Of a stretch of DNA of 30,052 nt, positions 9,477 through 18,165 are shown piece after piece (the stretch's first letter is position 1; each line of letters starts with the position of its first letter). The notes below the pieces were generated by a model. The model made no database searches and was not told where the DNA came from. It saw only the letters and a list, made by a program, of their open reading frames with translations. The position numbers and the translations under genes are program-made. This DNA comes from an uncultured Duncaniella sp. (lineage in GTDB: Bacteria; Bacteroidota; Bacteroidia; Bacteroidales; Muribaculaceae), in contig CAJTRI010000006.1 of the NCBI GenBank assembly GCA_910578615.1, forward strand, positions 35,958 through 66,009, written 5' to 3'.

Positions 9477-12400
9477 ATGAGAAAAGCGATATTAATGATA
9501 CTGCTACTGTGCTTTGCCACCACCATCGCGTGGGCACAGAAAGACCAGCAGCTTATCACAGTCTCGGGTACGGTCTATGACGAAACCGAGCAGACAATAC
9601 CGGGCGCGAGTGTCTTTATAAAAGACCGTCCCGGTACGGGTACAGTCACCGACATTGACGGCCAATTCAGACTCAACATCGGTAAAAACGACATTCTGGT
9701 TGTGTCTTACCTCGGTTACAAACCATTTGAAAAACTCATCACACAAAGCGAGAGCGACATTGACGTACATCTTGAAATTGACGCCAACGTACTTGACGAG
9801 GCAGTCGTGGTAGGTATGGGCACACAGCGTAAGATAAGTGTGGTGGGAGCTGTTACCAGCGTGGACGTAGAAGACCTCAAAACACCGGGTACAAACATCC
9901 AGAATATGCTCGGCGGCCGCGTTCCCGGCATAATCACCATGCAGTCAAGCGGCGAGCCCGGAAAGAACATATCCGAATTCTGGATTCGCGGTATCGGAAC
10001 GTTCGGAGCCAATAGCGGGGCACTTGTGCTCATTGACGGCCTTGAAGGAAACCTGAGCGAGATAGATCCCGCCGACATCGAGTCATTCTCTGTTCTGAAA
10101 GATGCCTCTGCAACGGCAGTATACGGCGTGCGCGGTGCAAACGGCGTAGTACTTGTCACGACCAAACGAGGCAATGCTGACAGACTCGAAGTGACAGGCC
10201 GTGTGAACTTCGGCATCTCACATCTTACAAACATGCCCAAATATCTCGGCTCTTATGACTATGCCAAGCTTGCAAACGAAGCACGCATGGTACGCGGAAA
10301 CCAGCCGCTTTATTCCAATACGGAACTTGACATTATCAAGTACCACCTTGACCCTGACCTGTTCCCCGATGTCAACTGGCAGAAAGAGCTTCTTCACAAA
10401 AACTCTTTGACCCAGACCTATTTCGTCAACGCCAGAGGTGGCGGCAGCCTTGCCCGATACTATCTCTCGCTGGGTTACAGTAACGAATCCTCCGCCTATC
10501 GTCAGGACAAGAGTTCAAAATATTCCACAGCGGTGGGTTACCAGACAATGAACTATCGTATAAACCTTGACATAAACCTGACACGTACCACCAAGCTCTA
10601 CTTCGGTTCCGACGGTTTCCTCTCGATAAAGAAAGAACCCGGAAACCAGAATACCGATGACCTGTGGAAAACCACACGCAACCTCACCCCTATCACCATT
10701 CCTACCATCTACTCCACAGGACATCTCCCCGCCTATGGAGCCGACAATGCCTATTCGCCATATGTGATGCTCAATAACACCGGTATGACCAATATCCGCC
10801 ATTATCGCGGAAAGGCCACACTTGAACTGACCCAAGACCTCTCGATGATTACCGAAGGTCTGAAAGTGCGCGTACAGGGGGCATATGACAACGAAACCAA
10901 TCTTAACGAGAAACGCTCCATCCGTCCCGACATGTATTATGCCACCACCCGAAAATCAACCGGTGAACTCGGAATCATCAAACGTGTGGATGCCGAGCCG
11001 GCAAAATATGAGCGCGGACAAGAACAATATTACAAATTCCACCTTGAAGCAACCGCTACATGGGACAGACTTTTCAACCAAAAACATCGCGTAGGCGCGC
11101 TTCTTTACTATTACATGAGTGATGAGCAGAACAGCAACCAAAGTGACCAGACAAGTGACGCTACTCTGAAAAGCATGTATGCAATCCCCATAAGATACCA
11201 GGGAGTATCGGGACGCATGACCTACGGATATGACGACACCTACTTCATCGATGCCAACTTCGGCTACACCGGCTCGGAGAATTTTGAGAAAGGACACCGT
11301 TTCGGTTTCTTCCCGTCAGTGGCTGTCGGATGGGTGCCCACCCAATATTCATTTATGAAGGCCCTCAACCCCGTCCTCAACTTCTTCAAGATACGCGCCT
11401 CTTATGGTACCGTGGGCAACGACCGTCTGACATCAGACCGTTTTCCTTATCTGACACTCATGAAGATAGGCAGCAACGGCGGTGGCTGGGGCAGTTCGAG
11501 CGGATATATCACCGAGGAGCGTGTCGGCGCAAACAACCTGCGCTGGGAACGTGCAATCAAGGCCGACCTCGGCATAGAGGGACGCCTGTTTAACGACAAG
11601 GTCAACTTCGTGGTAGACTTCTTCTCCGACAAACGTGACGGCATATACCAGCGCCGCGAGCAGATACCCGGTTACGTAGGTCTCACGCAGATGCCTTTTG
11701 GAAACGTCGGCAAAATGAAAAGCTGGGGTTCTGACGGCAATATCTCCTATACACAGGACATCAACCGAGACTGGTCATTCACCGTGCGTGGCAACTTTAC
11801 TTATTCGGTCAACAAGGTCGAGAACTGGGAACAGGCCCTACAACCCTACGACTATCAGAACTACTCGGGATACGTGCGCAATGCTTTCAGGGGCTATATA
11901 GCTCTCGGACTGTTCCGTGACGAACTCGACGTGGCACAAAGCCCCAAGCAGACATTCGGCAGCTATCTCCCCGGTGATATCAAATACAAGGATGTCAATG
12001 GCGACGGTGTCATAAACGAAGACGACAAAGTACCTCTCTCCTACCCCAACTATCCAAAGCTGATGTATGGATTCGGCGGGGAGGTGCGCTGGAAACAACT
12101 CACCCTCAGTCTCCTGTTCCAAGGCACGGGCAATACAGATTATTACTTTGTTCATGACGGCGACAATGGCGGAGGTGAAGGATATATACCGTTCTATAAC
12201 GGAGAAACCGGCAACGTGCTTTCTATCGTTGCAGACCCGTCTAACCGTTGGATTCCCGCCTCCTACTCAGGAGATCCGTCAACCGAAAACCCAAATGCCC
12301 GGTTTCCGCGACTTAGCTACGGTGCCAATAACAACAACAAACAGCTATCAACATTCTGGCGGTCAAATTCACGCTACCTGCGTCTGAAAGAGATAAACCT

Positions 12401-12590
12401 CAACTACCGTGTCACACCCGGCAAGATTCTCAAAACCATAGGTGTACAGTCGATGGATTTGCAGTTTGTCATCAACAACCTCTGTCTATGGAGCCCCATG
12501 AAACTCTGGGATCCCGAACAGGCCAACTCCAACGGCGCTGCCTATCCCATACCGACCACCTACTCGGTACAGATGTATGTCAACTTCTAA
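9477..12590 (+). CDS. susC: SusC-like TonB-dependent outer-membrane receptor
   Basis: TonB-dependent transporter of the SusC/RagA family, importing oligosaccharides across the outer membrane together with the SusD partner. I start it at the ATG at 9477, giving a clean signal peptide (MRKAILMILLLCFATTIAWAQ). The frame is open upstream from a GTG at 9414, but that overlaps the previous gene and adds a non-signal-like leader. Residues about 26-105 are a carboxypeptidase-D regulatory-like domain (VSGTVYDETEQTIPGASVFI, then SYLGYKPFE). The plug follows (RKISVVGAVTSVDVEDL, WIRGIGTFG, LKDASATAVYGVRGANGVVL), then the 22-strand barrel to a C-terminal aromatic strand ending VQMYVNF. Length (1037 aa) is typical. 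No STN domain is seen, so there is no sign of direct anti-sigma signalling. susD follows after 24 bases. Confidence 0.98.
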   Translation: MRKAILMILLLCFATTIAWAQKDQQLITVSGTVYDETEQTIPGASVFIKDRPGTGTVTDIDGQFRLNIGKNDILVVSYLGYKPFEKLITQSESDIDVHLEIDANVLDEAVVVGMGTQRKISVVGAVTSVDVEDLKTPGTNIQNMLGGRVPGIITMQSSGEPGKNISEFWIRGIGTFGANSGALVLIDGLEGNLSEIDPADIESFSVLKDASATAVYGVRGANGVVLVTTKRGNADRLEVTGRVNFGISHLTNMPKYLGSYDYAKLANEARMVRGNQPLYSNTELDIIKYHLDPDLFPDVNWQKELLHKNSLTQTYFVNARGGGSLARYYLSLGYSNESSAYRQDKSSKYSTAVGYQTMNYRINLDINLTRTTKLYFGSDGFLSIKKEPGNQNTDDLWKTTRNLTPITIPTIYSTGHLPAYGADNAYSPYVMLNNTGMTNIRHYRGKATLELTQDLSMITEGLKVRVQGAYDNETNLNEKRSIRPDMYYATTRKSTGELGIIKRVDAEPAKYERGQEQYYKFHLEATATWDRLFNQKHRVGALLYYYMSDEQNSNQSDQTSDATLKSMYAIPIRYQGVSGRMTYGYDDTYFIDANFGYTGSENFEKGHRFGFFPSVAVGWVPTQYSFMKALNPVLNFFKIRASYGTVGNDRLTSDRFPYLTLMKIGSNGGGWGSSSGYITEERVGANNLRWERAIKADLGIEGRLFNDKVNFVVDFFSDKRDGIYQRREQIPGYVGLTQMPFGNVGKMKSWGSDGNISYTQDINRDWSFTVRGNFTYSVNKVENWEQALQPYDYQNYSGYVRNAFRGYIALGLFRDELDVAQSPKQTFGSYLPGDIKYKDVNGDGVINEDDKVPLSYPNYPKLMYGFGGEVRWKQLTLSLLFQGTGNTDYYFVHDGDNGGGEGYIPFYNGETGNVLSIVADPSNRWIPASYSGDPSTENPNARFPRLSYGANNNNKQLSTFWRSNSRYLRLKEINLNYRVTPGKILKTIGVQSMDLQFVINNLCLWSPMKLWDPEQANSNGAAYPIPTTYSVQMYVNF

Positions 12591-12614
12591 AACACACTCC
12601 CTATCATAGATAAT

Positions 12615-14621
12615 ATGAAAAAAATTTTCTGGTTCATGCTTTTACCGTTCATAAGCGGTATATTTGCAGCATGTGACAACTATCTCGATGTCGATCATTA
12701 TTTTGACGACACTTTAAAATATGACTCTATATTCGCCCGGCGCATAAATCTCGAAAAATACCTTTGGGGAGCCGCCGGCGAACTCCCCGACGAGAGCAGT
12801 ATCTTCGGTGACGACCCCTTTCCCGGCATCACAGGTTCCGATGAGATCTTCACGCTGATGGATCCTGATCTGTTCCACGGAAAGGCTCTCGGACTCGGAC
12901 TGGTAAACTCCTCCGATCTAAAAGGCATGAACTCATGGAACACATGCTATAAGATCATTCGCAAGACCAACATGATTCTTGCCCGTATAGGCGAATGCCA
13001 GGACATCACACCTCTGCAACGAGCCGAACTGGTGGGTTACACACACTTCCTGCGTGGCTATTCCTATTATTTCATCCTTATGAACTACGGCCCTGCCGTG
13101 CTCCTTGGCGACAAGGTGTTTGACAACAACCTCGAATCATCTGATTACGAACGTGCGAGAGCCACGTTTGACGAAACAGTCGACTACATCTGCAACGAAC
13201 TTGAAGTAGCCGCACAGAACATACCCGAGGACGTCAACATCCTCAACTTCGGACGCCCGACCAAGGGAGCTGCATACGCCATTATCGCCCGTGTACGTCT
13301 CCATGCGGCCAGCGACGCTTTCAACGGAGGAGTATCGGCCCGGCGATATTTCGGTGACTGGACACGCTGCACTGACGGCGTACACTACGTATCTCAGACT
13401 TACGATGAGCGAAAATGGGCACTCGCAGCCGCTGCCTGTAAACGCGTGATGGATATGGGACGCTACCAGCTCCACACAATCGAGAGATCCAACGGTATCG
13501 GCGGAGACGTGACAGAAGCCACTCCTCAGCTGCCGGAGAATGTGTCGGACAAACCGTTCCCCTATGGCGCAGGGGACATCGACCCGCTGAAATCCTATGC
13601 CAATATGTTCAACGGCAATACCTATGCCGTGCAGAACAAAGAACTGATATGGGGTAAGAAGTCCGATAAGACACGGGAATACACACGCCAGTCGTTCCCC
13701 ATCTTCATGGGAGGATATAACGGCATGTGTGTTCCGCAGAAGATTATTGACGAATACCGCATGGTCAACGGCAAGACAATAGACCAAGCCCGCGCAGACG
13801 GAGAATATAGCGAGGTGGGCTCGTCGAGATTGTTGAAATACTTTTCAGGCTACCGCCTCCTGCGCGGCACCCACAACATGTATGTAGACAGAGAGATGCG
13901 TTTCTACGCAAGTATCGGCTTCAACGGGTGCTACTGGCCCGCAAGCTCCTGCCAGAACCAGAACTTCCGGCAACAGACCATCTACTACTACAACGGCTCA
14001 AATGCCGGCCCTGACAAAGCCATATCCGAACCACGCAACACCTGTATAACCGGCTATGTACTGAAAAAGTATATCCACCCGGACGACAACTGGTATAACG
14101 GCGACGGTTCAACGCGTCTTGACAAAATCTTCCCCATCATACGCTATGGAGAAATCCTCCTTTCCTATGCCGAGGCTGTCAACCACCTCAAATCATCCCA
14201 CGAAATAACACTTGAAAGCGGCCAAAGCTACACCTTGTCTCGCGAGTCCTGCCTTGACGAAATGATTTTTGCCTTCAACCAGATCCGTTTCCGCTCAGGC
14301 CAGCCCGGACTCACCACAGGTGAATATGCCTCAGAGGAAGCCATGGACGCCACCGTAAAGCACGAACGTCTCATAGAGATGCTGTGCGAGGGACGCCGGT
14401 TCTACGACATCCGCCGTTGGGGCATCTACGAGGAGGAAGAGAACAAGCCATTGGTCGGTATGAACATCAATGCCAACAGCAATGAAAATTACTATGAGCG
14501 CACCATCGTCAACCATGCCGATGCCCGAAACCGCATCGTAGACAAGAAAATGGTATTCCTGCCCTTGGAACGTAACGAGGTAAGAAAATCTCGCATCCTT
14601 GACCAGAACCCCGGATGGTAA
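12615..14621 (+). CDS. susD: SusD/RagB-like surface glycan-binding lipoprotein
   Basis: Outer-membrane lipoprotein that forms the lid on the SusC channel and binds incoming glycan. A lipoprotein signal with lipobox-like FAAC (cysteine at about residue 19) follows a positively charged start (MKKIFWFMLLPF). The SusD fold is supported by N-terminal TPR-like helices (CYKIIRKTNMILARI; LRGYSYYFILMNYGPAVLLG) and the C-terminal signature (FPIIRYGEILLSYAEAVNHL; HERLIEMLCEGRRFYDIRRW). The protein ends with VRKSRILDQNPGW, typical of the family. At 668 aa it is somewhat longer than many SusD proteins; the extra length seems to sit in central loops (about residues 240-480), where the glycan-contacting surface usually lies. 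It directly follows susC, as expected for the pair. Confidence 0.97.
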   Translation: MKKIFWFMLLPFISGIFAACDNYLDVDHYFDDTLKYDSIFARRINLEKYLWGAAGELPDESSIFGDDPFPGITGSDEIFTLMDPDLFHGKALGLGLVNSSDLKGMNSWNTCYKIIRKTNMILARIGECQDITPLQRAELVGYTHFLRGYSYYFILMNYGPAVLLGDKVFDNNLESSDYERARATFDETVDYICNELEVAAQNIPEDVNILNFGRPTKGAAYAIIARVRLHAASDAFNGGVSARRYFGDWTRCTDGVHYVSQTYDERKWALAAAACKRVMDMGRYQLHTIERSNGIGGDVTEATPQLPENVSDKPFPYGAGDIDPLKSYANMFNGNTYAVQNKELIWGKKSDKTREYTRQSFPIFMGGYNGMCVPQKIIDEYRMVNGKTIDQARADGEYSEVGSSRLLKYFSGYRLLRGTHNMYVDREMRFYASIGFNGCYWPASSCQNQNFRQQTIYYYNGSNAGPDKAISEPRNTCITGYVLKKYIHPDDNWYNGDGSTRLDKIFPIIRYGEILLSYAEAVNHLKSSHEITLESGQSYTLSRESCLDEMIFAFNQIRFRSGQPGLTTGEYASEEAMDATVKHERLIEMLCEGRRFYDIRRWGIYEEEENKPLVGMNINANSNENYYERTIVNHADARNRIVDKKMVFLPLERNEVRKSRILDQNPGW

Positions 14622-14654
14622 CCATTATAACCCCTATTAAACCGACAATCAAAG

Positions 14655-15605
14655 ATGAAAAAAACCATCATAACACTCTGTCTTATTCCCATCCTGGGAT
14701 TGGCAGCCTGTAACGAGGACGACCAGTTCAAAGGCGAACTGTACAAGAAAGTCATATATGTCCTGAGCAACGATGACCTTATCTTCAAGTCAGAACATTC
14801 ACTTGGAGAAGAATCGACAGGATACCTCTCGCTCTATTGCGGCGGAACCGAACACATCAAGCGTGACGTCATTGTAGAGATGGAACCTGATGACAACCTC
14901 CTCTATGAGTACAATTACCGCAACTTTGACCTTGACGAGTCAAAATATGCACTTCCCCTACCCCGGGAAAACTATGACATCGAGGATTTCAAGACCGTTC
15001 TCAGCGCCTCAAACCCTGATAGCTACTCGCTTCTCCCTATAAAGATTCGCCCTGACGGCCTCAGTCCTGACAAATCATATATGATAGCGATGCGCATCAA
15101 AGACGTCTCGGCCTATGAAATCAACCCTGACAAACGACGAGTGCTCTTCAACGTGGTGTTGAAAAACTCCTACGCCACAATGGCCTCTACCACCTATTAT
15201 CAGACGACCGGACGGGAGACTCGCAACACTTCGGCAGGAGACATGGCCAGCAGCGTGTCCGTCACCCGCATAGCCGCACCTCTGACCAAGAACAGCATCC
15301 GCATGTTTGTCGGAACCCATACCTATACCACGGCATCGGTAACCGAAGAGGATATCGACAGATATGCGATGACTATCACATTTAACGATGACAATTCCCT
15401 GTCTATTACTCCTTACGGATCTCTGGAAGTAGAACAACTCGGCGGTGCCGATGACAACTACTTCTATGTAGACAAGACATACGGCCATACCGTACTTGTG
15501 ATGAACTACCGTTTCAAGGATAACGTCATAGTAAATGATGCTCAGGAAACCTGCTGGGTCACCATGAGCGAGACCTCGATACGCCGTGCGATAAGCACAC
15601 CTTAA
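14655..15605 (+). CDS. DUF1735/DUF4361-like surface lipoprotein (SusE-position glycan-binding protein)
   Basis: Small lipoprotein occupying the SusE/F position, probably an accessory surface glycan-binding protein. The lipobox is GLAAC (cysteine at about residue 19), followed by an acidic stretch (NEDDQ), a usual mark of surface lipoproteins in Bacteroidota. Residues about 30-165 resemble a DUF1735 beta-sandwich (KVIYVLSNDD; LPIKIRPDGLSPDKSYMIAM). The second half (from MASTTYYQTTGRETRNTS) resembles DUF4361, a domain common downstream of SusD in mannan and N-glycan PULs. No catalytic residues are seen. It starts 33 bases after susD and is the last gene before the long hairpin at 15634. The domain assignment rests on pattern recall and could be refined by a profile search. 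Confidence 0.78.
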   Translation: MKKTIITLCLIPILGLAACNEDDQFKGELYKKVIYVLSNDDLIFKSEHSLGEESTGYLSLYCGGTEHIKRDVIVEMEPDDNLLYEYNYRNFDLDESKYALPLPRENYDIEDFKTVLSASNPDSYSLLPIKIRPDGLSPDKSYMIAMRIKDVSAYEINPDKRRVLFNVVLKNSYATMASTTYYQTTGRETRNTSAGDMASSVSVTRIAAPLTKNSIRMFVGTHTYTTASVTEEDIDRYAMTITFNDDNSLSITPYGSLEVEQLGGADDNYFYVDKTYGHTVLVMNYRFKDNVIVNDAQETCWVTMSETSIRRAISTP

Positions 15606-15633
15606 AAAAGGTGCCGTCTCGGTAAAAAATACC

Positions 15634-15675
15634 AGATGGATCCGGGATTATTTTCGACATATCCCGGATCCATCT
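15634..15675 (+). terminator. Long-stem terminator after the Sus-core operon
   Basis: AGATGGATCCGGGAT at 15634-15648 is perfectly complementary to ATCCCGGATCCATCT at 15661-15675, a 15-bp stem with a 12-base loop. An AT-rich tail (ATTATTTTAA) follows. It lies 29 bases after the DUF4361-like gene and should end the 5934-15605 operon. Confidence 0.85.
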
Positions 15676-15755
15676 ATTATTTTAACCAGCATCGCATCCA
15701 AGGCTCTAAAATAATTGTCATTAATCAAAACATACCGCTTATGACCATTCACAAA

Positions 15756-15778
15756 CCGTCATTTCGGCCCTATGACGG
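15756..15778. repeat. Short inverted repeat upstream of the second GH92 operon
   Basis: CCGTCAT at 15756-15762 and ATGACGG at 15772-15778 are perfect inverted arms around a 9-base spacer. It lies about 75 bases upstream of the -7 box at 15851, where an activator site might be expected. It could be an operator or a weak hairpin; no T-run follows. Confidence 0.4.
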
Positions 15779-15850
15779 CCTAATCCGTGTTTTGCTACCA
15801 GAATTCTTTTTTTAGACACATCCGTGTTATGTTTTTCAGCGACTCGTCTG

Positions 15851-15858
15851 TAACTTTG
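15851..15858 (+). promoter_or_regulatory. Bacteroidota-type -7 box for the second enzyme operon
   Basis: TAACTTTG matches the TAnnTTTG -7 consensus and sits 25 bases before the GH92 start codon at 15884. No clean TTTG is found at the usual -33 distance (the region reads TTATG near 15828), which may mean activator dependence. The rest of the 15606-15883 gap holds the terminator at 15634 and the inverted repeat at 15756. Confidence 0.6.
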
Positions 15859-15883
15859 TCCTCCGAGATAATCGATACCAATC

Positions 15884-18106
15884 ATGACAAAACTTGCTTT
15901 CAGAAACACGCTCATAGCCGCGACTATTATTCTTGCCGGAGGAGTAGCCGGAGCAACGCATCCTGTCGATTATGTAAACCCCTACATGGGCAACATAAGC
16001 CATCTGCTGAAACCGACATATCCTACAATCCACCGTCCAAACAGTATGCTGAGAGTCTACCCGCGCCGTGGTGACCACACGGAAGATTTCATCCACGGAC
16101 TGCCCGTCATGGTGGTCAACCACCGCGAGAACACTGTCTTTGACTTGTCGGCAACACATAAGCCTGTCCGGGAATTACGGCAGGTGGTACGCACCGACTG
16201 GGACAACGAGAGGATTACCCCATACTCCTACACTACCTCCATAGACAACCACCGAGTGGATGTCAGTTTCTCCCCTGCCGAGCGTTCGGCCATGTATTCC
16301 TTAGACTTTCTTGATAAGTCAGACGGCCACATCATCCTCAATGCCCGTAGCGGAGAAATCTCAGTTTCAGGCAACACCATAACAGGCTGGCAACAGACGT
16401 GGGGCAATGTCAGAATATATATCTGCATGGTTGCAGACAAAGCCCCGATCGCAAGCGGAATAATACTCAACGGTGACCGGGCGGATATGTCGGTCAAGAG
16501 CGGCAGAGGTGATGATGCATGTGCCGTCATGTCGTTCTCAGGCAGATCAACGGTCAATGTCAAATACGGCGTATCTCTAATCAGTCCCGACCAGGCGCGA
16601 CGCAATCTGGAACGAGAAATCCCTCATTTCGACATCGATAGGCTCATTCGTGAGGGACGCGACATCTGGAACGAGGCTCTGGGACGCATCAACGTCAAGG
16701 GAGGAGACAAAAACGACATGGCGGTCTTCTATACCTCGCTTTACCGCTGTTACGAACGCCCTGTCAACATCAGCGAGGACGGCAGATATTTCAGTGCGTC
16801 AGACCACAAAGTCCACGATGACATGGGACGTCCGTTTTACACCGATGACTGGCTATGGGACACCTACCGTGCCACACATCCGTTGAGAACACTCATAGAT
16901 ACCTCGACCGAGGAGGATATAATCAATTCCTTCGTTTTGGCGGCTGACCAGTCGCATGACCACTGGTTTCCGACATTCCCATCAATCACAGGCGACTCTC
17001 GCCGCATGAACTGCAACCACGGCGTGGCTGTCGTGGCCGATGCCGCTGCAAAAGGGCTGGAAAACTTTGATCTTGAAAAAGCCTACGAACAATGTAGAGG
17101 TGCGATAGAAGACAAGACCCTCGCGCCATGGTCGGCATCACGTGCCGGATGGCTCAACGAATTTTATTCCGCTAACGGATATATCCCGGCACTCGCTCCC
17201 GGCGAACATGAGACCCAGCCGGATGTCAACGACTGGGAGAAACGCCAACCAGTCCCGGTAACACTCGGAACTGCCTATGACCAGTGGTGCCTGTCAATCA
17301 TCGCCGAGAAGCTGGGACACGACTCCGATGCCCGGAAATTTATGAAAGCCTCTTACAACTACCGAAATCTTTTTAATCACGAGACATCGTTTTTCCACCC
17401 CAAAGACAAGGATGGAAACTTCATACCCGACTTTGACTATCGGTTCTCCGGCGGCCCGGGTGCACGTGAATTCTATGCAGAGAACAACGGATGGACATAT
17501 CGATGGGATGTGCAGCACAACATCCCCGACCTTATATCACTGATGGGAGGCAATGAAAAATTCATAGCTAATCTCGACCAGACATTCAACGAGTGGCTGG
17601 GCCGTAGCAAATATGAATTTTACGCCCAACTCCCAGACCAGACAGGCAATGTCGGACAGTTCTCCATGGCAAATGAACCGTCTCTACACATACCCTATCT
17701 ATACAACTATGCTGGTGCTCCTTGGAAGACCCAGAAACGCATACGTGACCTCATCCGTCAATGGTTCCGTAACGACCTTATGGGCGTTCCCGGCGATGAG
17801 GACGGAGGTGGAATGTCGGCATTCGTAGTATTGTCAATGGCCGGATTCTATCCCGTCACTCCGGGCAAACCTGTCTACACGATAGGGTCACCCTTCTTCA
17901 AAGAGACCACGATAACCCTGTCCAACGGCAAGAAGTTCCAAATAGTAGCCAAGGGATGTGACACAGACAAGAAATATATCACATCAATGACACTGAACGG
18001 CAAACGGCTCGATACCCCGTGGTTCAATCATTCAGACATAGCCGACGGAGGCACACTGGTTCTTGAAATGAGTGACAGGCCGGGGCGACAACCAATCACA
18101 AAATAA
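15884..18106 (+). CDS. GH92 alpha-mannosidase (second, divergent copy)
   Basis: Second exo-alpha-mannosidase of GH92, from a different subgroup than the copy at 1981. The leader (RNTLIAATIILAGGVAGA) indicates export. The mature protein opens with HPVDYVNPYMGN. E533 in YAENNGWTYRW is the expected general acid. The base motif reads GDEDGGGMSAF (D638, E639, D640) where the first copy has GNDDCGQMSAW. GFYPVTPGK follows. A carbohydrate-facing loop near the start (TYPTIHRPNSMLRVYPRR) also differs strongly from the first copy, suggesting a different linkage or neighbouring-sugar preference. Length (740 aa) is normal. It is the first gene of the operon after the promoter at 15851; the first GH30 gene follows after 59 bases. 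Confidence 0.94.
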   Translation: MTKLAFRNTLIAATIILAGGVAGATHPVDYVNPYMGNISHLLKPTYPTIHRPNSMLRVYPRRGDHTEDFIHGLPVMVVNHRENTVFDLSATHKPVRELRQVVRTDWDNERITPYSYTTSIDNHRVDVSFSPAERSAMYSLDFLDKSDGHIILNARSGEISVSGNTITGWQQTWGNVRIYICMVADKAPIASGIILNGDRADMSVKSGRGDDACAVMSFSGRSTVNVKYGVSLISPDQARRNLEREIPHFDIDRLIREGRDIWNEALGRINVKGGDKNDMAVFYTSLYRCYERPVNISEDGRYFSASDHKVHDDMGRPFYTDDWLWDTYRATHPLRTLIDTSTEEDIINSFVLAADQSHDHWFPTFPSITGDSRRMNCNHGVAVVADAAAKGLENFDLEKAYEQCRGAIEDKTLAPWSASRAGWLNEFYSANGYIPALAPGEHETQPDVNDWEKRQPVPVTLGTAYDQWCLSIIAEKLGHDSDARKFMKASYNYRNLFNHETSFFHPKDKDGNFIPDFDYRFSGGPGAREFYAENNGWTYRWDVQHNIPDLISLMGGNEKFIANLDQTFNEWLGRSKYEFYAQLPDQTGNVGQFSMANEPSLHIPYLYNYAGAPWKTQKRIRDLIRQWFRNDLMGVPGDEDGGGMSAFVVLSMAGFYPVTPGKPVYTIGSPFFKETTITLSNGKKFQIVAKGCDTDKKYITSMTLNGKRLDTPWFNHSDIADGGTLVLEMSDRPGRQPITK

Positions 18107-18165
18107 CAAAACCGCGATTAATAACAGAAACATATCTTATAAGCTTTCGAACCCATAATGACTTT

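Noticed and set aside
13137..13787. 216-residue antisense frame inside susD
   Set aside because: Mirror of a conserved SusD coding region, with no start context or recognisable family.
15787..16074. 95-residue + strand frame at the start of the second GH92 operon
   Set aside because: It crosses the -7 box and overlaps the GH92 signal peptide in another frame, with low-complexity content.
17795..17803. Apparent loss of a catalytic aspartate in the second GH92 (E639 for D)
   Set aside because: GDEDGGGMSA is, to my recollection, a normal variant in a GH92 subgroup, and the neighbouring aspartates are kept, so it is not evidence of inactivity.
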